Assembly: GCF_011059135.1 (NCBI RefSeq)
Contig: NZ_JAALGD010000002.1
Coordinates: forward strand, 248,001-312,000
Direction: 5' to 3'
DNA from: Brevibacillus sp. SYP-B805
Lineage (GTDB): Bacteria > Bacillota > Bacilli > Brevibacillales > Brevibacillaceae
DNA: 64,000 nucleotides
The translations under genes and the position numbers were made by a program. The notes below the pieces were generated by a model. It had not been told where the DNA came from and searched no databases. It worked only from the letters and a program-made list of their open reading frames with translations. Within the stretch, counting starts at the first letter, position 1, and the number at the start of each line of letters is the position of its first letter. Below are positions 18,245-28,065 of the stretch, in pieces.

Positions 18245-18262
18245 CCAATCCCTCTCTTCCCG

Positions 18263-19081
18263 TCACAGCCAGCGATGAAAGCTGGAGGTGTCCGTCATCA
18301 AAAAATTAAGGATAAGCAGGGCAAAGGCCCCCAGATTCCAGACGGCCAGCCTGCGGGCCTGCCAGGTGTCGGTCAGGCGGCGGTACAGCCAGACCGAATA
18401 GGCCAGCAGAACGAGCGCCGACATCCATACCTTGGGGTCCAGCCAGAAATATCCGGATAATACCAGTTGTGCCCAAATACTCCCCAGGATAACAGCCAGC
18501 AGCAGCAGCGGCACGCCCACCATGTTGCTGTGAAACGAAAACTGCTCCAGGCGCTCCAGGCTGGGCAGACGGCGCAACAGCGGCGTCCAGCGCTTCTCTT
18601 TGAGCAATTTGTGCTGCAGGAGATACATGGCGGAGAAGATCATGGAGAGGGAAAACGCGCCGTAGCTCAGCATCGCCATCGTGATGTGAATGAACAGGAG
18701 TTCGGAGACGCGGGCATCCGTGACGCCATGCAGCGGGCTTTCCGAGAGAAACATGGAGAGCGTCAGCACGACAAAGCCGATCACGTTGGCAAAAAAAACG
18801 AGTATGTCAATTCGGAAGAAATAGTTAATCAACAGCGACAAGGAGACCAACACCCATGAATAGAAAAAAAGGGTCTCAAACAGGGTGAGCACCGGAAAAT
18901 AAGGCTTCTGAGCCATCTGCGAAACGAAGAAAACGGTTTGCAGCGCCCAAACGACAGCAAGCAACCCGAAAGCCAGTCGGTTGACTTTCCGGTTGCTTTG
19001 CAGAAAATCGTTAAAATAGAAGAGAACACTCGCTGCATAGAGAAAGATCGTCAGGTCGTAGATCCATCTCGTGTCCGCCAT
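18263..19081 (-). CDS. hemX: HemX / CcsA-like integral membrane protein
   Basis: A 272-residue protein with about eight hydrophobic helices and the cytochrome-c assembly (CcsA) family pattern, including the conserved FIHITMAMLSYGAFSLSMIFS segment. In B. subtilis HemX affects the cellular level of HemA; the CcsA relatives handle haem. It lies directly after hemA. Both the order and the length match B. subtilis. Confidence 0.92.
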   Translation of the reverse strand: MADTRWIYDLTIFLYAASVLFYFNDFLQSNRKVNRLAFGLLAVVWALQTVFFVSQMAQKPYFPVLTLFETLFFYSWVLVSLSLLINYFFRIDILVFFANVIGFVVLTLSMFLSESPLHGVTDARVSELLFIHITMAMLSYGAFSLSMIFSAMYLLQHKLLKEKRWTPLLRRLPSLERLEQFSFHSNMVGVPLLLLAVILGSIWAQLVLSGYFWLDPKVWMSALVLLAYSVWLYRRLTDTWQARRLAVWNLGAFALLILNFLMTDTSSFHRWL

Positions 19082-19116
19082 ATTCGCTCTCCTCTCTTTC
19101 CTAGCGGCATGCCGCC

Positions 19117-20475
19117 CTAATCGCCGATGCGGGGGGCAAGCGCCTGTTCGCGCACGACCTGCCGCTGTTTCTCATTCGCCCAGGCCGCCTCCTGTTGGTT
19201 GCGCTCCACGATCTCCTCCAGGGCGAAGATCGTGGCGAACAGCTCCAGCACTTCCTCGCCGCTTTTTCCTGCCGCCAGTTCCTTCAACCGGACGACCGGG
19301 TCGTGCAGCAGCTGGTTGATGATGCCTTTGGTATGCTTGCGGATCACATGCAGCTCCCGCTCTGTCAGATTGGGCAGTTTATTCTCGATCTTGCGCATCG
19401 CATCGCCGTGAATGGCAAACGCCTTTTCACGCAGGGCGGCGATCAGCGGCACGACGCCCAGCGTCTGGTACCAGGTGGTAAAGGCGGCGACCTCTTCGCG
19501 GATCATCTCCTCGATGCGCTCCGCTTCCTTGCTGCGTTCCGCCAGATTGCTGGCGACGATTCCTTCCAGATCATCGATGTCATACAGGTAGACATTGTCC
19601 AGCTCATGCAGACCGGGGTCCAGATCGCGCGGCACGGCGATGTCAATCATGAACAGCGGACGGTTTTTGCGCTGCCTGAGAATTGGCTTCAGCTGTTCGG
19701 GCGTCACCACATAACCGGTCGCCCCCGTGGAACTGATGACGATATCGGCGGCGAGCAGCGCCTGGGGCAGCTGCTCCATGGTACAGGCGTCGCCGTGGAA
19801 TTTGGCCGCCAGGGCTCTTGCCCGCTCCAACGTCCGGTTGGCCACCGTCACGCGGCTGGAGCCGTTGGCATGCAGGTGCTTGGCGGTCAATTCGCTCATC
19901 TTGCCCGCGCCGATGATCAGCACGTGCTTCCCTTCAAAGGAGCCGAAAATCTTCTTGCCCAGCTCAATCGCGGCGTAGCTGACGGATACGGCGTTCTCGT
20001 TGATGCCGGTCTCGGTATGGGCGCGCTTCGCCAGCGTGATCGCCTGTTTGAACAGCGTGTTGAACACCGTCCCGGTTACCTTTTGTTCCTGTGCGAGCAG
20101 GAAGGCGTCACGCACCTGCCCAAGGATCTGGGTCTCTCCCATGACCATGGAATCAAGACCGCAGGTGACTCGGAAAAGATGCTCGATCGCGTCCACATTT
20201 TCTTTTATGTACAGGTGGTCCTGGAATGTTTCCTTTTCCACGCCGAACCAGTCGGCCAGGAAGTTGCGGGAATAGAAGCGGCCGGTGTGCAATTGGTCGC
20301 ACACGACATAGATCTCCGTACGATTGCATGTGCCCAGAATCACGCACTCCACGATGCTCTTCGTTTGGGAGAGAAGATGAAGAGCCCGAGACGTGCTGTC
20401 GTCGGTAAAGGCAAACTTCTCGCGGATTTCGACAGGTGCCGTTTTGTAATTTAGTCCGATGAGCAGGATGTCCAT
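19117..20475 (-). CDS. hemA: Glutamyl-tRNA reductase
   Basis: A 452-residue enzyme reducing glutamyl-tRNA to glutamate-1-semialdehyde with NADPH. Visible are the N-terminal MDILLIGLNYKTAPVEIREK, the catalytic cysteine in VILGTCNRTEIYVV (about residue 50), the NADPH-binding LIIGAGKMSELTAKHL, and a C-terminal dimerisation helix. It is the first gene of the hem operon; the ATG has GGGAGG 6 bases upstream. In B. subtilis the adjacent upstream region is ysxC-lon, here displaced by about 23 kb. Confidence 0.97.
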   Translation of the reverse strand: MDILLIGLNYKTAPVEIREKFAFTDDSTSRALHLLSQTKSIVECVILGTCNRTEIYVVCDQLHTGRFYSRNFLADWFGVEKETFQDHLYIKENVDAIEHLFRVTCGLDSMVMGETQILGQVRDAFLLAQEQKVTGTVFNTLFKQAITLAKRAHTETGINENAVSVSYAAIELGKKIFGSFEGKHVLIIGAGKMSELTAKHLHANGSSRVTVANRTLERARALAAKFHGDACTMEQLPQALLAADIVISSTGATGYVVTPEQLKPILRQRKNRPLFMIDIAVPRDLDPGLHELDNVYLYDIDDLEGIVASNLAERSKEAERIEEMIREEVAAFTTWYQTLGVVPLIAALREKAFAIHGDAMRKIENKLPNLTERELHVIRKHTKGIINQLLHDPVVRLKELAAGKSGEEVLELFATIFALEEIVERNQQEAAWANEKQRQVVREQALAPRIGD

Positions 20476-20524
20476 GTCCTTCCTCCCAGTCGTGTGTGCG
20501 TTCTATCTGTAAAATTGCACTCTT

Positions 20525-20533
20525 ATTATATCA
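20525..20533 (-). promoter_or_regulatory. Extended -10 promoter of the hem operon
   Basis: On the minus strand TGATATAAT (20533-20525) is an extended -10 box about 50 bp before hemA. No convincing -35 box is seen. The 228 bp between hemA and the chemoreceptor gene hold only this and the terminator of the latter. Confidence 0.5.
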
Positions 20534-20660
20534 TTATGTCCCCATACAAGCAGGTTAAAATGTGAAAAGTTTATTAAGGTTCACGTTTCGACAGGAGGAA
20601 GCAGGTCCTGCCTGCCGGTTTTCGGGCGTTTCCTTTCTGGGCAAACAGGTGCGCTGCCCG

Positions 20661-20700
20661 GTGAAACAGCCTGAGCCCGGTAGCGTAACCGGGCTCAGGC
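20661..20700 (-). terminator. Terminator of the chemoreceptor gene
   Basis: A perfect 13-bp stem (GCCTGAGCCCGGT / ACCGGGCTCAGGC, 6-base loop) directly follows the chemoreceptor stop codon. TGTTTCAC follows on the minus strand, so the U-run is short. Confidence 0.8.
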
Positions 20701-20703
20701 TGC

Positions 20704-22323
20704 CTACATCCGAAACCGTTTCACGATCCTGTCCAGCGCCGCAGATTTCTCCGCCAGCTGATTGGCATCTTCCGCCAGCCGATAGATGGACACGATGTTT
20801 CCCTCCACCGCCGCCGCAGCCGCCGTCACGCTTTCGGTGAACGCTGCCGCGATTCCCTCGATCTGCCGGAGGGTCTCTTCGATCGCCCGGCTGTGCTCCA
20901 GCGCCCGCCGCGCCCGGTCGCTGTTTTCCACGGACTGCCGCTTCGTTTCGTCAACCGCCACCCGGAGGCTTTGGATCGCTTCCCCCGCCTGCTTTACATG
21001 GCCGACAGCCGTTTGCAGCTCCGCGAGATTTGTCTCCGCACTGCCGGCCGCCTCGTTGGCCCCCGTCTGGATCGTTTGGACCGCCGTCAGAATGCGCCGG
21101 GCAAACGATGCGGTTTCTTCCGCCAGCAGCCGGATCTCATTGGCCACCACGGCGAATCCGCGCCCCTGTTCACCGGCCCTTGCCGCTTCAATCGCCGCGT
21201 TCAAGGCCAGGGTATTGGTCTGGCGGGCGATGCGGGTGATCGCGGACACCTGCGCACCGATCAGATCGGCTTCCTGGGCCAGCAGCCGAATCCGCTGGAC
21301 GTATCCGGCCATCTCCTGCTCCACCTGACCCACTTCTGCCGCCGCCGCAGCAACGGCCTCGGTCCCGCGGGTGGTTACCAGCGCCGCTTCCTGGCTCATC
21401 CGCTCCGCCAAAACGACGGCATCCGTCATCTCGCTCAGCATGCGCAGCATCTCCTCCAGCCGCTGGATCGCCGCCCCCGTCACATGGGCTTGCTGGCCGG
21501 CTCCCGTTTTGAACTGGTTGAACATCCCGCCAAGCTCTTCGAACGTTTCCGTCAGCTCCCTGGCCTGTCCGGCCTGCACCTGGCTGATATCCCGCGTGGT
21601 TGCAGCCGTGGCGGCAATCTCGCCGACGATGTTTTGGATGCCGATCGCCATTTTGTTCAGTTCGAAGCTCATCTGATGAAACTCATCGCGGGAATCGTTT
21701 TCCAACCGCCTGGTCAGATCGCCGGCGGAGACGGCCCTTGCCATCTGATGCCACGCCTTCATCTGGCGCCTGAACATCCGATAGATCAACCCGCTCAGAC
21801 AGAGGCCAAGAAAAAGGGAACCGCCCGCCGTGGCTGCCAGCGGCAGAAGGGGCAGCTGGCCAACCCAGCCGATGGCGGCGGCGAACAAGGAGGGGAGGAT
21901 GCCGACGCCCAGCATGAGCGGCCCGAGAAACGGCCGGTGCACAAGGGTTCCCATCCTCAGGACATACGACATGCCATTGATGCTGCAGACAGGCGCTGCG
22001 GAATCGATCAGCCACTCCCCCGTATTGCGCGGATACAATTGGGACAGCACCTCGCGCGTACGGGCCGCCTTTTGCCCCACCTCATCGCCAAAGAGAATGC
22101 CCTCCCTCAGCCTGTTGGTGTGGATAACCCCCAGGCCTGTCTGATCCACCAGCACGAAATACTCCTGTTCCCCCAGATGCTCGTCCAGGATGCGGCGAAT
22201 CTCCTCCCGCATTTCATCAATATCGCCAGCCGCTTGCAAACGGGCGGCCAGCATTTCTGCAACCGCTTTCACTTTTGCTTCTGCCAAACGGGCTCGTCTG
22301 GAACGCAAGATGGATGTTTTCAC
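20704..22323 (-). CDS. Methyl-accepting chemotaxis-type transducer
   Basis: A 539-residue receptor. An N-terminal periplasmic-type region (about 20-145) resembles a short Cache-like sensor. A hydrophobic stretch (about 150-205) follows, then a HAMP-like linker and a C-terminal MCP signalling domain. The hairpin tip contains [20 protein letters not shown] and [17 protein letters not shown]. The start is assigned to the GTG at 22323 because AAGGGGGAGC lies 6 bases upstream; the open frame extends 40 codons further without a start signal. The ligand is unknown, and no che genes are nearby. Confidence 0.9.
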   Translation of the reverse strand: MKTSILRSRRARLAEAKVKAVAEMLAARLQAAGDIDEMREEIRRILDEHLGEQEYFVLVDQTGLGVIHTNRLREGILFGDEVGQKAARTREVLSQLYPRNTGEWLIDSAAPVCSINGMSYVLRMGTLVHRPFLGPLMLGVGILPSLFAAAIGWVGQLPLLPLAATAGGSLFLGLCLSGLIYRMFRRQMKAWHQMARAVSAGDLTRRLENDSRDEFHQMSFELNKMAIGIQNIVGEIAATAATTRDISQVQAGQARELTETFEELGGMFNQFKTGAGQQAHVTGAAIQRLEEMLRMLSEMTDAVVLAERMSQEAALVTTRGTEAVAAAAAEVGQVEQEMAGYVQRIRLLAQEADLIGAQVSAITRIARQTNTLALNAAIEAARAGEQGRGFAVVANEIRLLAEETASFARRILTAVQTIQTGANEAAGSAETNLAELQTAVGHVKQAGEAIQSLRVAVDETKRQSVENSDRARRALEHSRAIEETLRQIEGIAAAFTESVTAAAAAVEGNIVSIYRLAEDANQLAEKSAALDRIVKRFRM

Positions 22324-22425
22324 AGCGTTGCTCCCCCTTACCGAACGAGATCGTAATTTAGGTCTGCTGTTTTTTCCTGTCTTTATCATACACGGAATAT
22401 TCCGCCAAATATATATGATTTTTGC

Positions 22426-22454
22426 TTGCGTTCCCGTCGGCAATGTTTTATGAT
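22426..22454 (+). promoter_or_regulatory. Sigma-A promoter of the EamA transporter gene
   Basis: TTGCGT (22426-22431) and TATGAT (22449-22454) are 17 bp apart, 43 bp before the start codon of the transporter gene. Confidence 0.55.
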
Positions 22455-22497
22455 GCAGGGAAATATTTGTAGAGACATGCGGGGGAAGAGAGGAATC

Positions 22498-23430
22498 ATG
22501 GGAAAGAAGCAGCTTGTCGCCGATCTGGTTTTGCTATTGATCGCATTTATTTGGGGAGCCACGTTTCTCGTCGTGCAGAACGCGGTTTCCACACTGCCTC
22601 CCAATACATTCAACGGCGTCCGTTTTACCATCGCTTCGCTCTTTTTGGCACTGATCCTGCTGCTGTTTGCCCGGCACGAACGGGCCAGCTTCAACCGGCA
22701 GCTCGTCAAAAACGGGATGTTTGTCGGCTTGTGGCTGTTCGCGGGGTATGCCCTGCAGACGATGGGACTGGTTTACACGACGCCCTCCAAGGCAGGGTTT
22801 ATCACGGGCTTGTCCGTCGTGCTCGTTCCGCTGTTCTCCTTCCTGTTCCTGCGCGAAAGAATCAAGTGGCCGGCTGTGGCGGGGGTTCTGATCGCCGTGG
22901 CGGGGCTCTATCTGCTGACGCTGGGGGAATCGCCGCGGCTCAATACGGGAGATCTGCTGGTGTTTGGCTGTGCCATCAGCTTCGCGCTGCAGATCGTGTT
23001 TACGGGCAAGTATGCGCCGCACCACCCGCCGCTGCCGCTCGCCATCGTCCAGTTGGCATCGGTCGCCCTGTTCAGCTGGATATATGCCTTCTTCCTGGAG
23101 GAGTGGCAGCTCGCCTTCGACATGCAGGCGATGCTCTCTCCGGAAGTGGCGTGGGGGCTGTTTATCACAGCGATTCCGGCCACCGCCCTGGCGTTCCTGG
23201 CCCAGACGGCTTTCCAGCAGCAAACCTCCTCTACGCGGGTGGCCTTGATTTTTGCCATGGAACCCGTGTTTGCCGCCCTGAGCGCCTATCTGTGGATCGA
23301 TGAGCTGCTCACCGGCAGGCAGATCCTCGGCTGCGCCCTGATCTTTGCCGGCATGATCCTGGCCGAGCTGCCGGTTGGCGAGTGGCTGCGCCGGAAACGT
23401 CCCGCCGCCTCCAGACAGGAGACCGGTTGA
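22498..23430 (+). CDS. DMT-superfamily (EamA) metabolite transporter
   Basis: A 310-residue protein with ten predicted membrane helices in two EamA repeats, starting [20 protein letters not shown]. EamA transporters move small metabolites across the cytoplasmic membrane. The substrate is unknown. The start at 22498 follows GAGAGG; earlier in-frame starts lack a ribosome-binding site. It is divergent from the chemoreceptor gene. Confidence 0.9.
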   Translation: MGKKQLVADLVLLLIAFIWGATFLVVQNAVSTLPPNTFNGVRFTIASLFLALILLLFARHERASFNRQLVKNGMFVGLWLFAGYALQTMGLVYTTPSKAGFITGLSVVLVPLFSFLFLRERIKWPAVAGVLIAVAGLYLLTLGESPRLNTGDLLVFGCAISFALQIVFTGKYAPHHPPLPLAIVQLASVALFSWIYAFFLEEWQLAFDMQAMLSPEVAWGLFITAIPATALAFLAQTAFQQQTSSTRVALIFAMEPVFAALSAYLWIDELLTGRQILGCALIFAGMILAELPVGEWLRRKRPAASRQETG

Positions 23431-23744
23431 GGGCAGAACTGGCGGATCACCTTCCAGAGACGGGAAGGGTCAGTGTGGAGACAAAGCCCCGTCCTGTCAT
23501 GGGAGATACAACTCCTCCTGCAGCACTGGTATTGAGTCATTTTCAAAATCCCCTCTCCTGGAATGTTGTCTGGACAACATCATTCTAACCGAGGGTTTTT
23601 GAAATGGCTCTCTTTTTTATAGAGACTGTGTTTTTACACAATGATAAGGACTCAACTTCTGCCGTCAACATTTTTGTTGCATAACATATAATAACTATGT
23701 ATATTGTTATATAACAGAAATGCGTTGGGGAGGGGGAGTGATCC
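23431..23744 (+). other. Gene-free spacer with inverted and direct repeats
   Basis: No coding sequence is supported here. It contains an imperfect inverted repeat (23538-23552 against 23593-23606) nested around the perfect palindrome ATGTTGTCTGGACAACAT (23563-23580). It also holds one copy of the 12-mer ACTGGTATTGAG (23525-23536), whose second copy lies beyond psiE at 24254-24265. The last 100 bases are AT-rich, with IRs such as GTTATATAAC close to the psiE start. It may be an insertion scar. Confidence 0.5.
23538..23606. repeat. Nested inverted repeat
   Basis: The outer arms CATTTTCAAAATCCC and GGGTTTTTGAAATG can pair imperfectly. Inside lies a perfect 8-bp palindrome, ATGTTGTC / GACAACAT, with a 2-base centre. 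No T-run follows on either strand, so it does not look like a standard terminator. Confidence 0.55.
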
Positions 23745-24200
23745 ATGAAAAAACGCGTCGAAAAAGCATATAAAATTGCGGAATTGATGATCCGCGTCTT
23801 CGAAATCGGTCTGTCCTTTTTTATCGTGATCGGTATCTTCATCGAAGGAATTATGCACGCAAAACGGCTGTGGAATGTGACTTTTGAAGGCGAGTTGCAG
23901 TCATTTCAAATTTTTCTTGACAACGTGTTAATGTATATCATCGGCCTCGAAGTCGCGATGTTGTTTGTCAAGCGTGAACCGAACATTATGGTGGACATCC
24001 TGATCTTTGCCATCGCGCGAAAAATGATTATCGATACATCAAAAGGTATCGACTTTATGTTTGGAGCGTTTGCCATACTTATCTTGTTCATCGTCAAATG
24101 CTATGGGATCAGCTGTATTTTGCTGCCGGGGTATTTCCGGCGGACGGCGAACTCTCCGGATTCGAATCCTCGCTCCTCCGACACTCAAACTCAAGTTTGA
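23745..24200 (+). CDS. PsiE-like small membrane protein
   Basis: A 151-residue protein with four hydrophobic helices (about 18-36, 58-76, 85-100, 108-125), resembling phosphate-starvation-inducible PsiE family proteins. The FLDNVLMYIIGLEVAMLFVKREPNI region matches the family pattern. GGGGAGGGGG precedes the ATG. The last ~20 residues (from FRRTANS) are hydrophilic and unlike the rest, perhaps reading into unrelated sequence. It is more AT-rich than its neighbours and lies between two copies of a 12-bp repeat, suggesting local rearrangement. The physiological role of PsiE is not established. Confidence 0.7.
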   Translation: MKKRVEKAYKIAELMIRVFEIGLSFFIVIGIFIEGIMHAKRLWNVTFEGELQSFQIFLDNVLMYIIGLEVAMLFVKREPNIMVDILIFAIARKMIIDTSKGIDFMFGAFAILILFIVKCYGISCILLPGYFRRTANSPDSNPRSSDTQTQV

Positions 24201-24253
24201 CACCAAACCACTACATGTGGATAACTGAGTGCGACAGGCATTCTTTGGGAACA

Positions 24254-24265
24254 ACTGGTATTGAG
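24254..24265 (+). repeat. 12-bp direct repeat flanking psiE (second copy)
   Basis: ACTGGTATTGAG occurs at 23525-23536 and again here, 729 bp apart in the same orientation, on either side of the psiE-like gene. Similarity continues weakly (…ATT.T). The 271 bases from psiE to gdh hold no supported gene. Confidence 0.5.
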
Positions 24266-24417
24266 CGATTCTTACGGAAACTAATGGATGATGCAGAGAT
24301 TACTGTCCACTACGAGGAAGCGATTATTATTCCTTAGTGCTCTGTGTCAAATTTAAGTCAAAGTTTGGGTTAACTGTCCAGTTTAACCGCATCGCCCACT
24401 CTCTCCTAGGAAATCGC

Positions 24418-24442
24418 ACAAAAAAACCGCCGGGCAGGCGGT
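24418..24442 (-). terminator. Rho-independent terminator of gdh
   Basis: On the minus strand ACCGCC pairs with GGCGGT across a 5-base loop, directly followed by seven T residues. It begins about 30 bases after the glutamate dehydrogenase stop codon and may end the whole hydrogenase transcript. Confidence 0.88.
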
Positions 24443-24471
24443 CTCATGCCATGAACCTCCTTTTCCGCAGG

Positions 24472-25716
24472 CTACACCCAGCCGCGGGCTTTCATGGCGT
24501 CCACAATTCGTTGCAGGGAAATCATATAGGCTGCAGTCCTCAGATCGGTCTTATACGTGTTCGCCGCCTGAATGACCGCATGGAAGCTGCGAACCATCAC
24601 CTCTGACAGCTTGACGTTCACTTCTTCTTCACTCCAGTAATAATTCATCAAGTTTTGCACCCATTCGAAGTATGAAACCGTCACGCCTCCTGCATTCGCC
24701 AAAATATCCGGGATCACCCATATCTGATTGGCCGCAAGGATTTGATCCGCATCCGGGGTGATCGGGCCGTTTGCCCCCTCCGCAATGATCCTGGCTTTGA
24801 TCCGGTCGGCATTCTCCGCTGTAATAGAGTTTTCCATTGCGGCCGGAACCAAAATGTCCACATCCAGTTCGAGTAGTGCCTGGGGATCGATTTGATAATC
24901 AGCGCCATAATCCAGTATGGAACCTTGATCTTTCAGACGCTCTACTTTCGTAATGTCGAGCCCGTCCGGATCCAAAACGGCCCCTTTCGAATCGCTGACC
25001 GCCACGATTTTGCATCCCAGTCCCGACAGCAGTTTTGCCGTATGTCTCCCCACATTGCCGAAGCCTTGGATGGCGACAGTGGCATCTTGCAAAGGCCGGC
25101 CGAGTTCTTTCATCGCTTCCCTGATCGTGATGACACAACCGCGGGCGGTTGCCTCGGTTCTCCCTTTGGAGCCTCCCAAAATCAACGGCTTTCCGGTAAT
25201 GACGCCGGGGGAGAACGATTTATTCAAGCGGCTGAATGTATCCATCATCCAACCCATCACTTGCGAGTTCGTGTAAACATCCGGTGCAGGTATGTCTTTG
25301 TCCGGACCGATAATCTGGGCAATCGCTTCGATAAATCCCCGGCTGATCCGTTCGAGTTCACCGGGGCTGAGATTGCGCGGATCACAGATGACACCGCCTT
25401 TGGCACCTCCGTAGGGAAGCCCCACCACCCCGCATTTGAAAGACATCAACATCGACAGGGCCTTGACTTCATCCAGTGTGACATTGGGATGAAAGCGAAT
25501 CCCGCCTTTGGTCGGACCGATCGCATCGTTATGTTGGGATCTGTACCCCTCAAACACCCGGATTGTACCGTCATCCATTTTCACAGGGAAGGACACTGAG
25601 AGAACCCGCATCGGTTTTTTCAATATTTCCACAATGTGCGAATCCAGGCGCAGTTTATCTGCGGCAGTTTCAATCTGCTTCTTCGCAATATCATACGGAT
25701 TCAAAGTTTCTGACAT
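24472..25716 (-). CDS. NAD(P)-dependent glutamate dehydrogenase
   Basis: A 414-residue Glu/Leu/Phe/Val dehydrogenase, of the size of RocG/GudB. The catalytic region GPTKGGIRFHP...MSFKCGVVGLPYGGAKGG holds the substrate lysines, and the Rossmann fold shows VAIQGFGNVGRHTAKLL. It converts glutamate to 2-oxoglutarate and ammonia reversibly. The ATG at 25716 is preferred by family alignment, although the GGGAGGG site is 14 bases away. It lies 69 bp downstream of hypF with no obvious terminator between, so co-transcription with the hydrogenase operon is possible. No functional link is known. Confidence 0.95.
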   Translation of the reverse strand: MSETLNPYDIAKKQIETAADKLRLDSHIVEILKKPMRVLSVSFPVKMDDGTIRVFEGYRSQHNDAIGPTKGGIRFHPNVTLDEVKALSMLMSFKCGVVGLPYGGAKGGVICDPRNLSPGELERISRGFIEAIAQIIGPDKDIPAPDVYTNSQVMGWMMDTFSRLNKSFSPGVITGKPLILGGSKGRTEATARGCVITIREAMKELGRPLQDATVAIQGFGNVGRHTAKLLSGLGCKIVAVSDSKGAVLDPDGLDITKVERLKDQGSILDYGADYQIDPQALLELDVDILVPAAMENSITAENADRIKARIIAEGANGPITPDADQILAANQIWVIPDILANAGGVTVSYFEWVQNLMNYYWSEEEVNVKLSEVMVRSFHAVIQAANTYKTDLRTAAYMISLQRIVDAMKARGWV

Positions 25717-25785
25717 AATGATTTTTCCATCCCTCCCTGATCTGGTCCCCAATTCTTGCATCAATCCACAGAAAAAAGTCGCATC

Positions 25786-28047
25786 CTACCGATATCGGCA
25801 TGTGGCCGCCACCAACGCCGCCTGCCCCAGACTGATGCCCCCGTCATTGGGAGGTACCTGCCTCCCCAGCCATACGTTCATGGCGCTTTCCGCAAACAGT
25901 TCCTTCAGATCGGTCAGCAAAAGAGTATTTTGAAAGACACCGCCGGCCAGTACAACCGTGTCGACCCCGTGGGCTTCTCCCAAAGCAAGGACGCTTTTAT
26001 ATAGGCCTTCTGCGATGCTCCTGTGAAACGAACGGGCAATCGCCGCCACATCCCGTCCGTTCAAACGATCTTCGAGCATTGCATGCAAAAGAGGACGATA
26101 ATCAAGCTCTTTTTCATCCCACGGAAAAGGATACACCCTTTCCACAGGGACAGTGCGGGCGAGATGTTCGAGCCAAATGGCTGCCTGCCCTTCAAACGAA
26201 ATGGCATCGGTGAAGCCCAAAATGGCTGACGCTGCATCAAACAGCCGACCGACGGACGTGGTGGGAAAAGTGCGGAGGTTTTTTTCCACCAGTTTGAAGG
26301 CGGTAAAAAACCGTTCCGGAAAAGCAAGCCGTCGGCCCATATCCATCGCCAATCCCGGATCGTCTGCAAAGAAACCGGTCATCGCCTGCAGCGGTATGCG
26401 AGCCGCCGCATCGCCGCCGGGCAGCACGGCGTAACGAAGATGGCCGCACCGTTCCAACCCTTCTGCGGCACTTCCGACAAACAGCTCCCCACCCCAGATT
26501 GCCCCATCGTCGCCAAAGCCTGTCCCGTCAAATGCCACTCCGATCACCCGTTTGTCCAGGGCCTTCCGTTCCGCCAGCACTGATGCCACATGGGCACGAT
26601 GATGCTGGATGCCAAAGTGCTCGCAGGCTTCCAAACCACGTGCAAATTGGGCGGAGCGATGATCCGGATGGAGATCATACGCCACGACCGTTTCCGCCAA
26701 TGGGACGTCATACATCGACATCAGGTCGAAGACGGTCTGCTCAAACGCCGTATACGCCTGGTACCGCGTCAGATCCCCCAAATGTTGGCTGATGATCGCC
26801 TGCCCTTTGACGACCAGAGTAACGGTATTTTTCAAGTCAGACCCGACAGCAAGAATGGACCGTTCACCGGGCAATTGAGTGACAGGAAACGGGGCGTACC
26901 CCCTCGCCCTGCGGAGTACGGTGGGGCCGAATGCACTCATACGAACGATGGAATCATCGACGAAACGGGCAATGGGACGCTCCCCGATGAGCCAAGCGTC
27001 GGCCAGCCCGCGCAGCGCTTCGGTCGCGTCTTCATCAGTATAGACGATGGGTTCGCTGGAACGATTCCCGCTCGTCATTACCAGTACAGGCGGCGCTCCG
27101 AAATGAAACAGCATATGATGGAGAGGCGTATACGGAAGCATTACGCCCAAATCGGCGTTGTCGGGGGCGATGCCCGGGAGTGTCCGGTGTGCCCTGGCCA
27201 ATACGATAGGACAGGTTGAAGACGTAAGGAGTTCTTCTTCTTCGGGTGAAAGATCTATCAGCGTCCGCGCCGTCTCCATGTCTTTTACCATCAGGGCGAA
27301 CGGTTTCGCCTTGCGGAGCTTCCGTTCCCTGAGTGTCCACACTGCCTGACTGTTTTCAGCATCGCACGCCAGGTGATACCCGCCAAGCCCTTTGATCGCC
27401 AGGATGCGCCCTTCGCGGAGAAGTTGGGCCGTCTTTTCGATAACTTTGTCATCCCCACGCATCTCTCCGCCTTGCCACCGCAAGTAATAATGAGGCCCAC
27501 ATTCGGGACAGGCGGTTGGCTGCGCGTGGAACCGGCGGTTGGTCGGCGCATGATATTCGGCTGAACAAGTCTCGCACAAGGGCCACGCTTTCATCGTCGT
27601 ATAGGGACGGTCATACGGCAGGCGCTGTATCACGGTATATCGCGGACCGCACTCCGTGCAATTGATGTACGGATACAGATAGCGGCGGTTTGCAGGATCG
27701 AACAGCTCGCTTAAACACGCCGGACACACGGCGAGATCGGCAGGGATGTACACTGTCGGCCGATCATTGCGCATGCTTTCACGGATTTGAAAATCGGGGA
27801 ATCCTTCCACAGCTGCGTCTTCGATTTCCAGACCGGTCACCTGGGCTAACGCAGGAGGACGTGTCGTGATTTCTTGAAGAAACGACTGGAGGGCATCTGT
27901 GTCCCCTTCCGCATGGATCTCGACGCCGCTTTCCCCGTTGAGCACCCATCCGCTGATCTCCCACCGCTTGGCCAAGCGAAAGATAAAGGGGCGGAATCCG
28001 ATTCCTTGGACAACGCCATAAACGCGAATCCGACGTGCCGTCTTCAT
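25786..28047 (-). CDS. hypF: Carbamoyltransferase HypF, hydrogenase maturation
   Basis: A 753-residue protein that activates carbamoyl phosphate and transfers the carbamoyl group to HypE, the source of the active-site cyanides. Domains in order are acylphosphatase (1-90, VQGIGFRPFIFRLA), two CxxC-x18-CxxC zinc fingers (about 105-180), a YrdC-like domain (about 200-375), and a Kae1-like domain (about 385-750) with HHRAHVAS and GTGFGDDGAIWGGE. The length is typical. It follows the UXX-star gene by 18 bp at the distal end of the hydrogenase operon. Confidence 0.96.
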   Translation of the reverse strand: MKTARRIRVYGVVQGIGFRPFIFRLAKRWEISGWVLNGESGVEIHAEGDTDALQSFLQEITTRPPALAQVTGLEIEDAAVEGFPDFQIRESMRNDRPTVYIPADLAVCPACLSELFDPANRRYLYPYINCTECGPRYTVIQRLPYDRPYTTMKAWPLCETCSAEYHAPTNRRFHAQPTACPECGPHYYLRWQGGEMRGDDKVIEKTAQLLREGRILAIKGLGGYHLACDAENSQAVWTLRERKLRKAKPFALMVKDMETARTLIDLSPEEEELLTSSTCPIVLARAHRTLPGIAPDNADLGVMLPYTPLHHMLFHFGAPPVLVMTSGNRSSEPIVYTDEDATEALRGLADAWLIGERPIARFVDDSIVRMSAFGPTVLRRARGYAPFPVTQLPGERSILAVGSDLKNTVTLVVKGQAIISQHLGDLTRYQAYTAFEQTVFDLMSMYDVPLAETVVAYDLHPDHRSAQFARGLEACEHFGIQHHRAHVASVLAERKALDKRVIGVAFDGTGFGDDGAIWGGELFVGSAAEGLERCGHLRYAVLPGGDAAARIPLQAMTGFFADDPGLAMDMGRRLAFPERFFTAFKLVEKNLRTFPTTSVGRLFDAASAILGFTDAISFEGQAAIWLEHLARTVPVERVYPFPWDEKELDYRPLLHAMLEDRLNGRDVAAIARSFHRSIAEGLYKSVLALGEAHGVDTVVLAGGVFQNTLLLTDLKELFAESAMNVWLGRQVPPNDGGISLGQAALVAATCRYR

Positions 28048-28065
28048 AACCAGCCACCCACCTTT

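Noticed and set aside
24140-24180. tRNA 3'-end-like sequence (GGATTCGAATCC then CTCCTCCGAC)
   Set aside because: The TTCGAAT loop is present but the flanking 5-base stems pair at only two or three positions and there is no 5' half, so it is not a tRNA and is weak as an att site.
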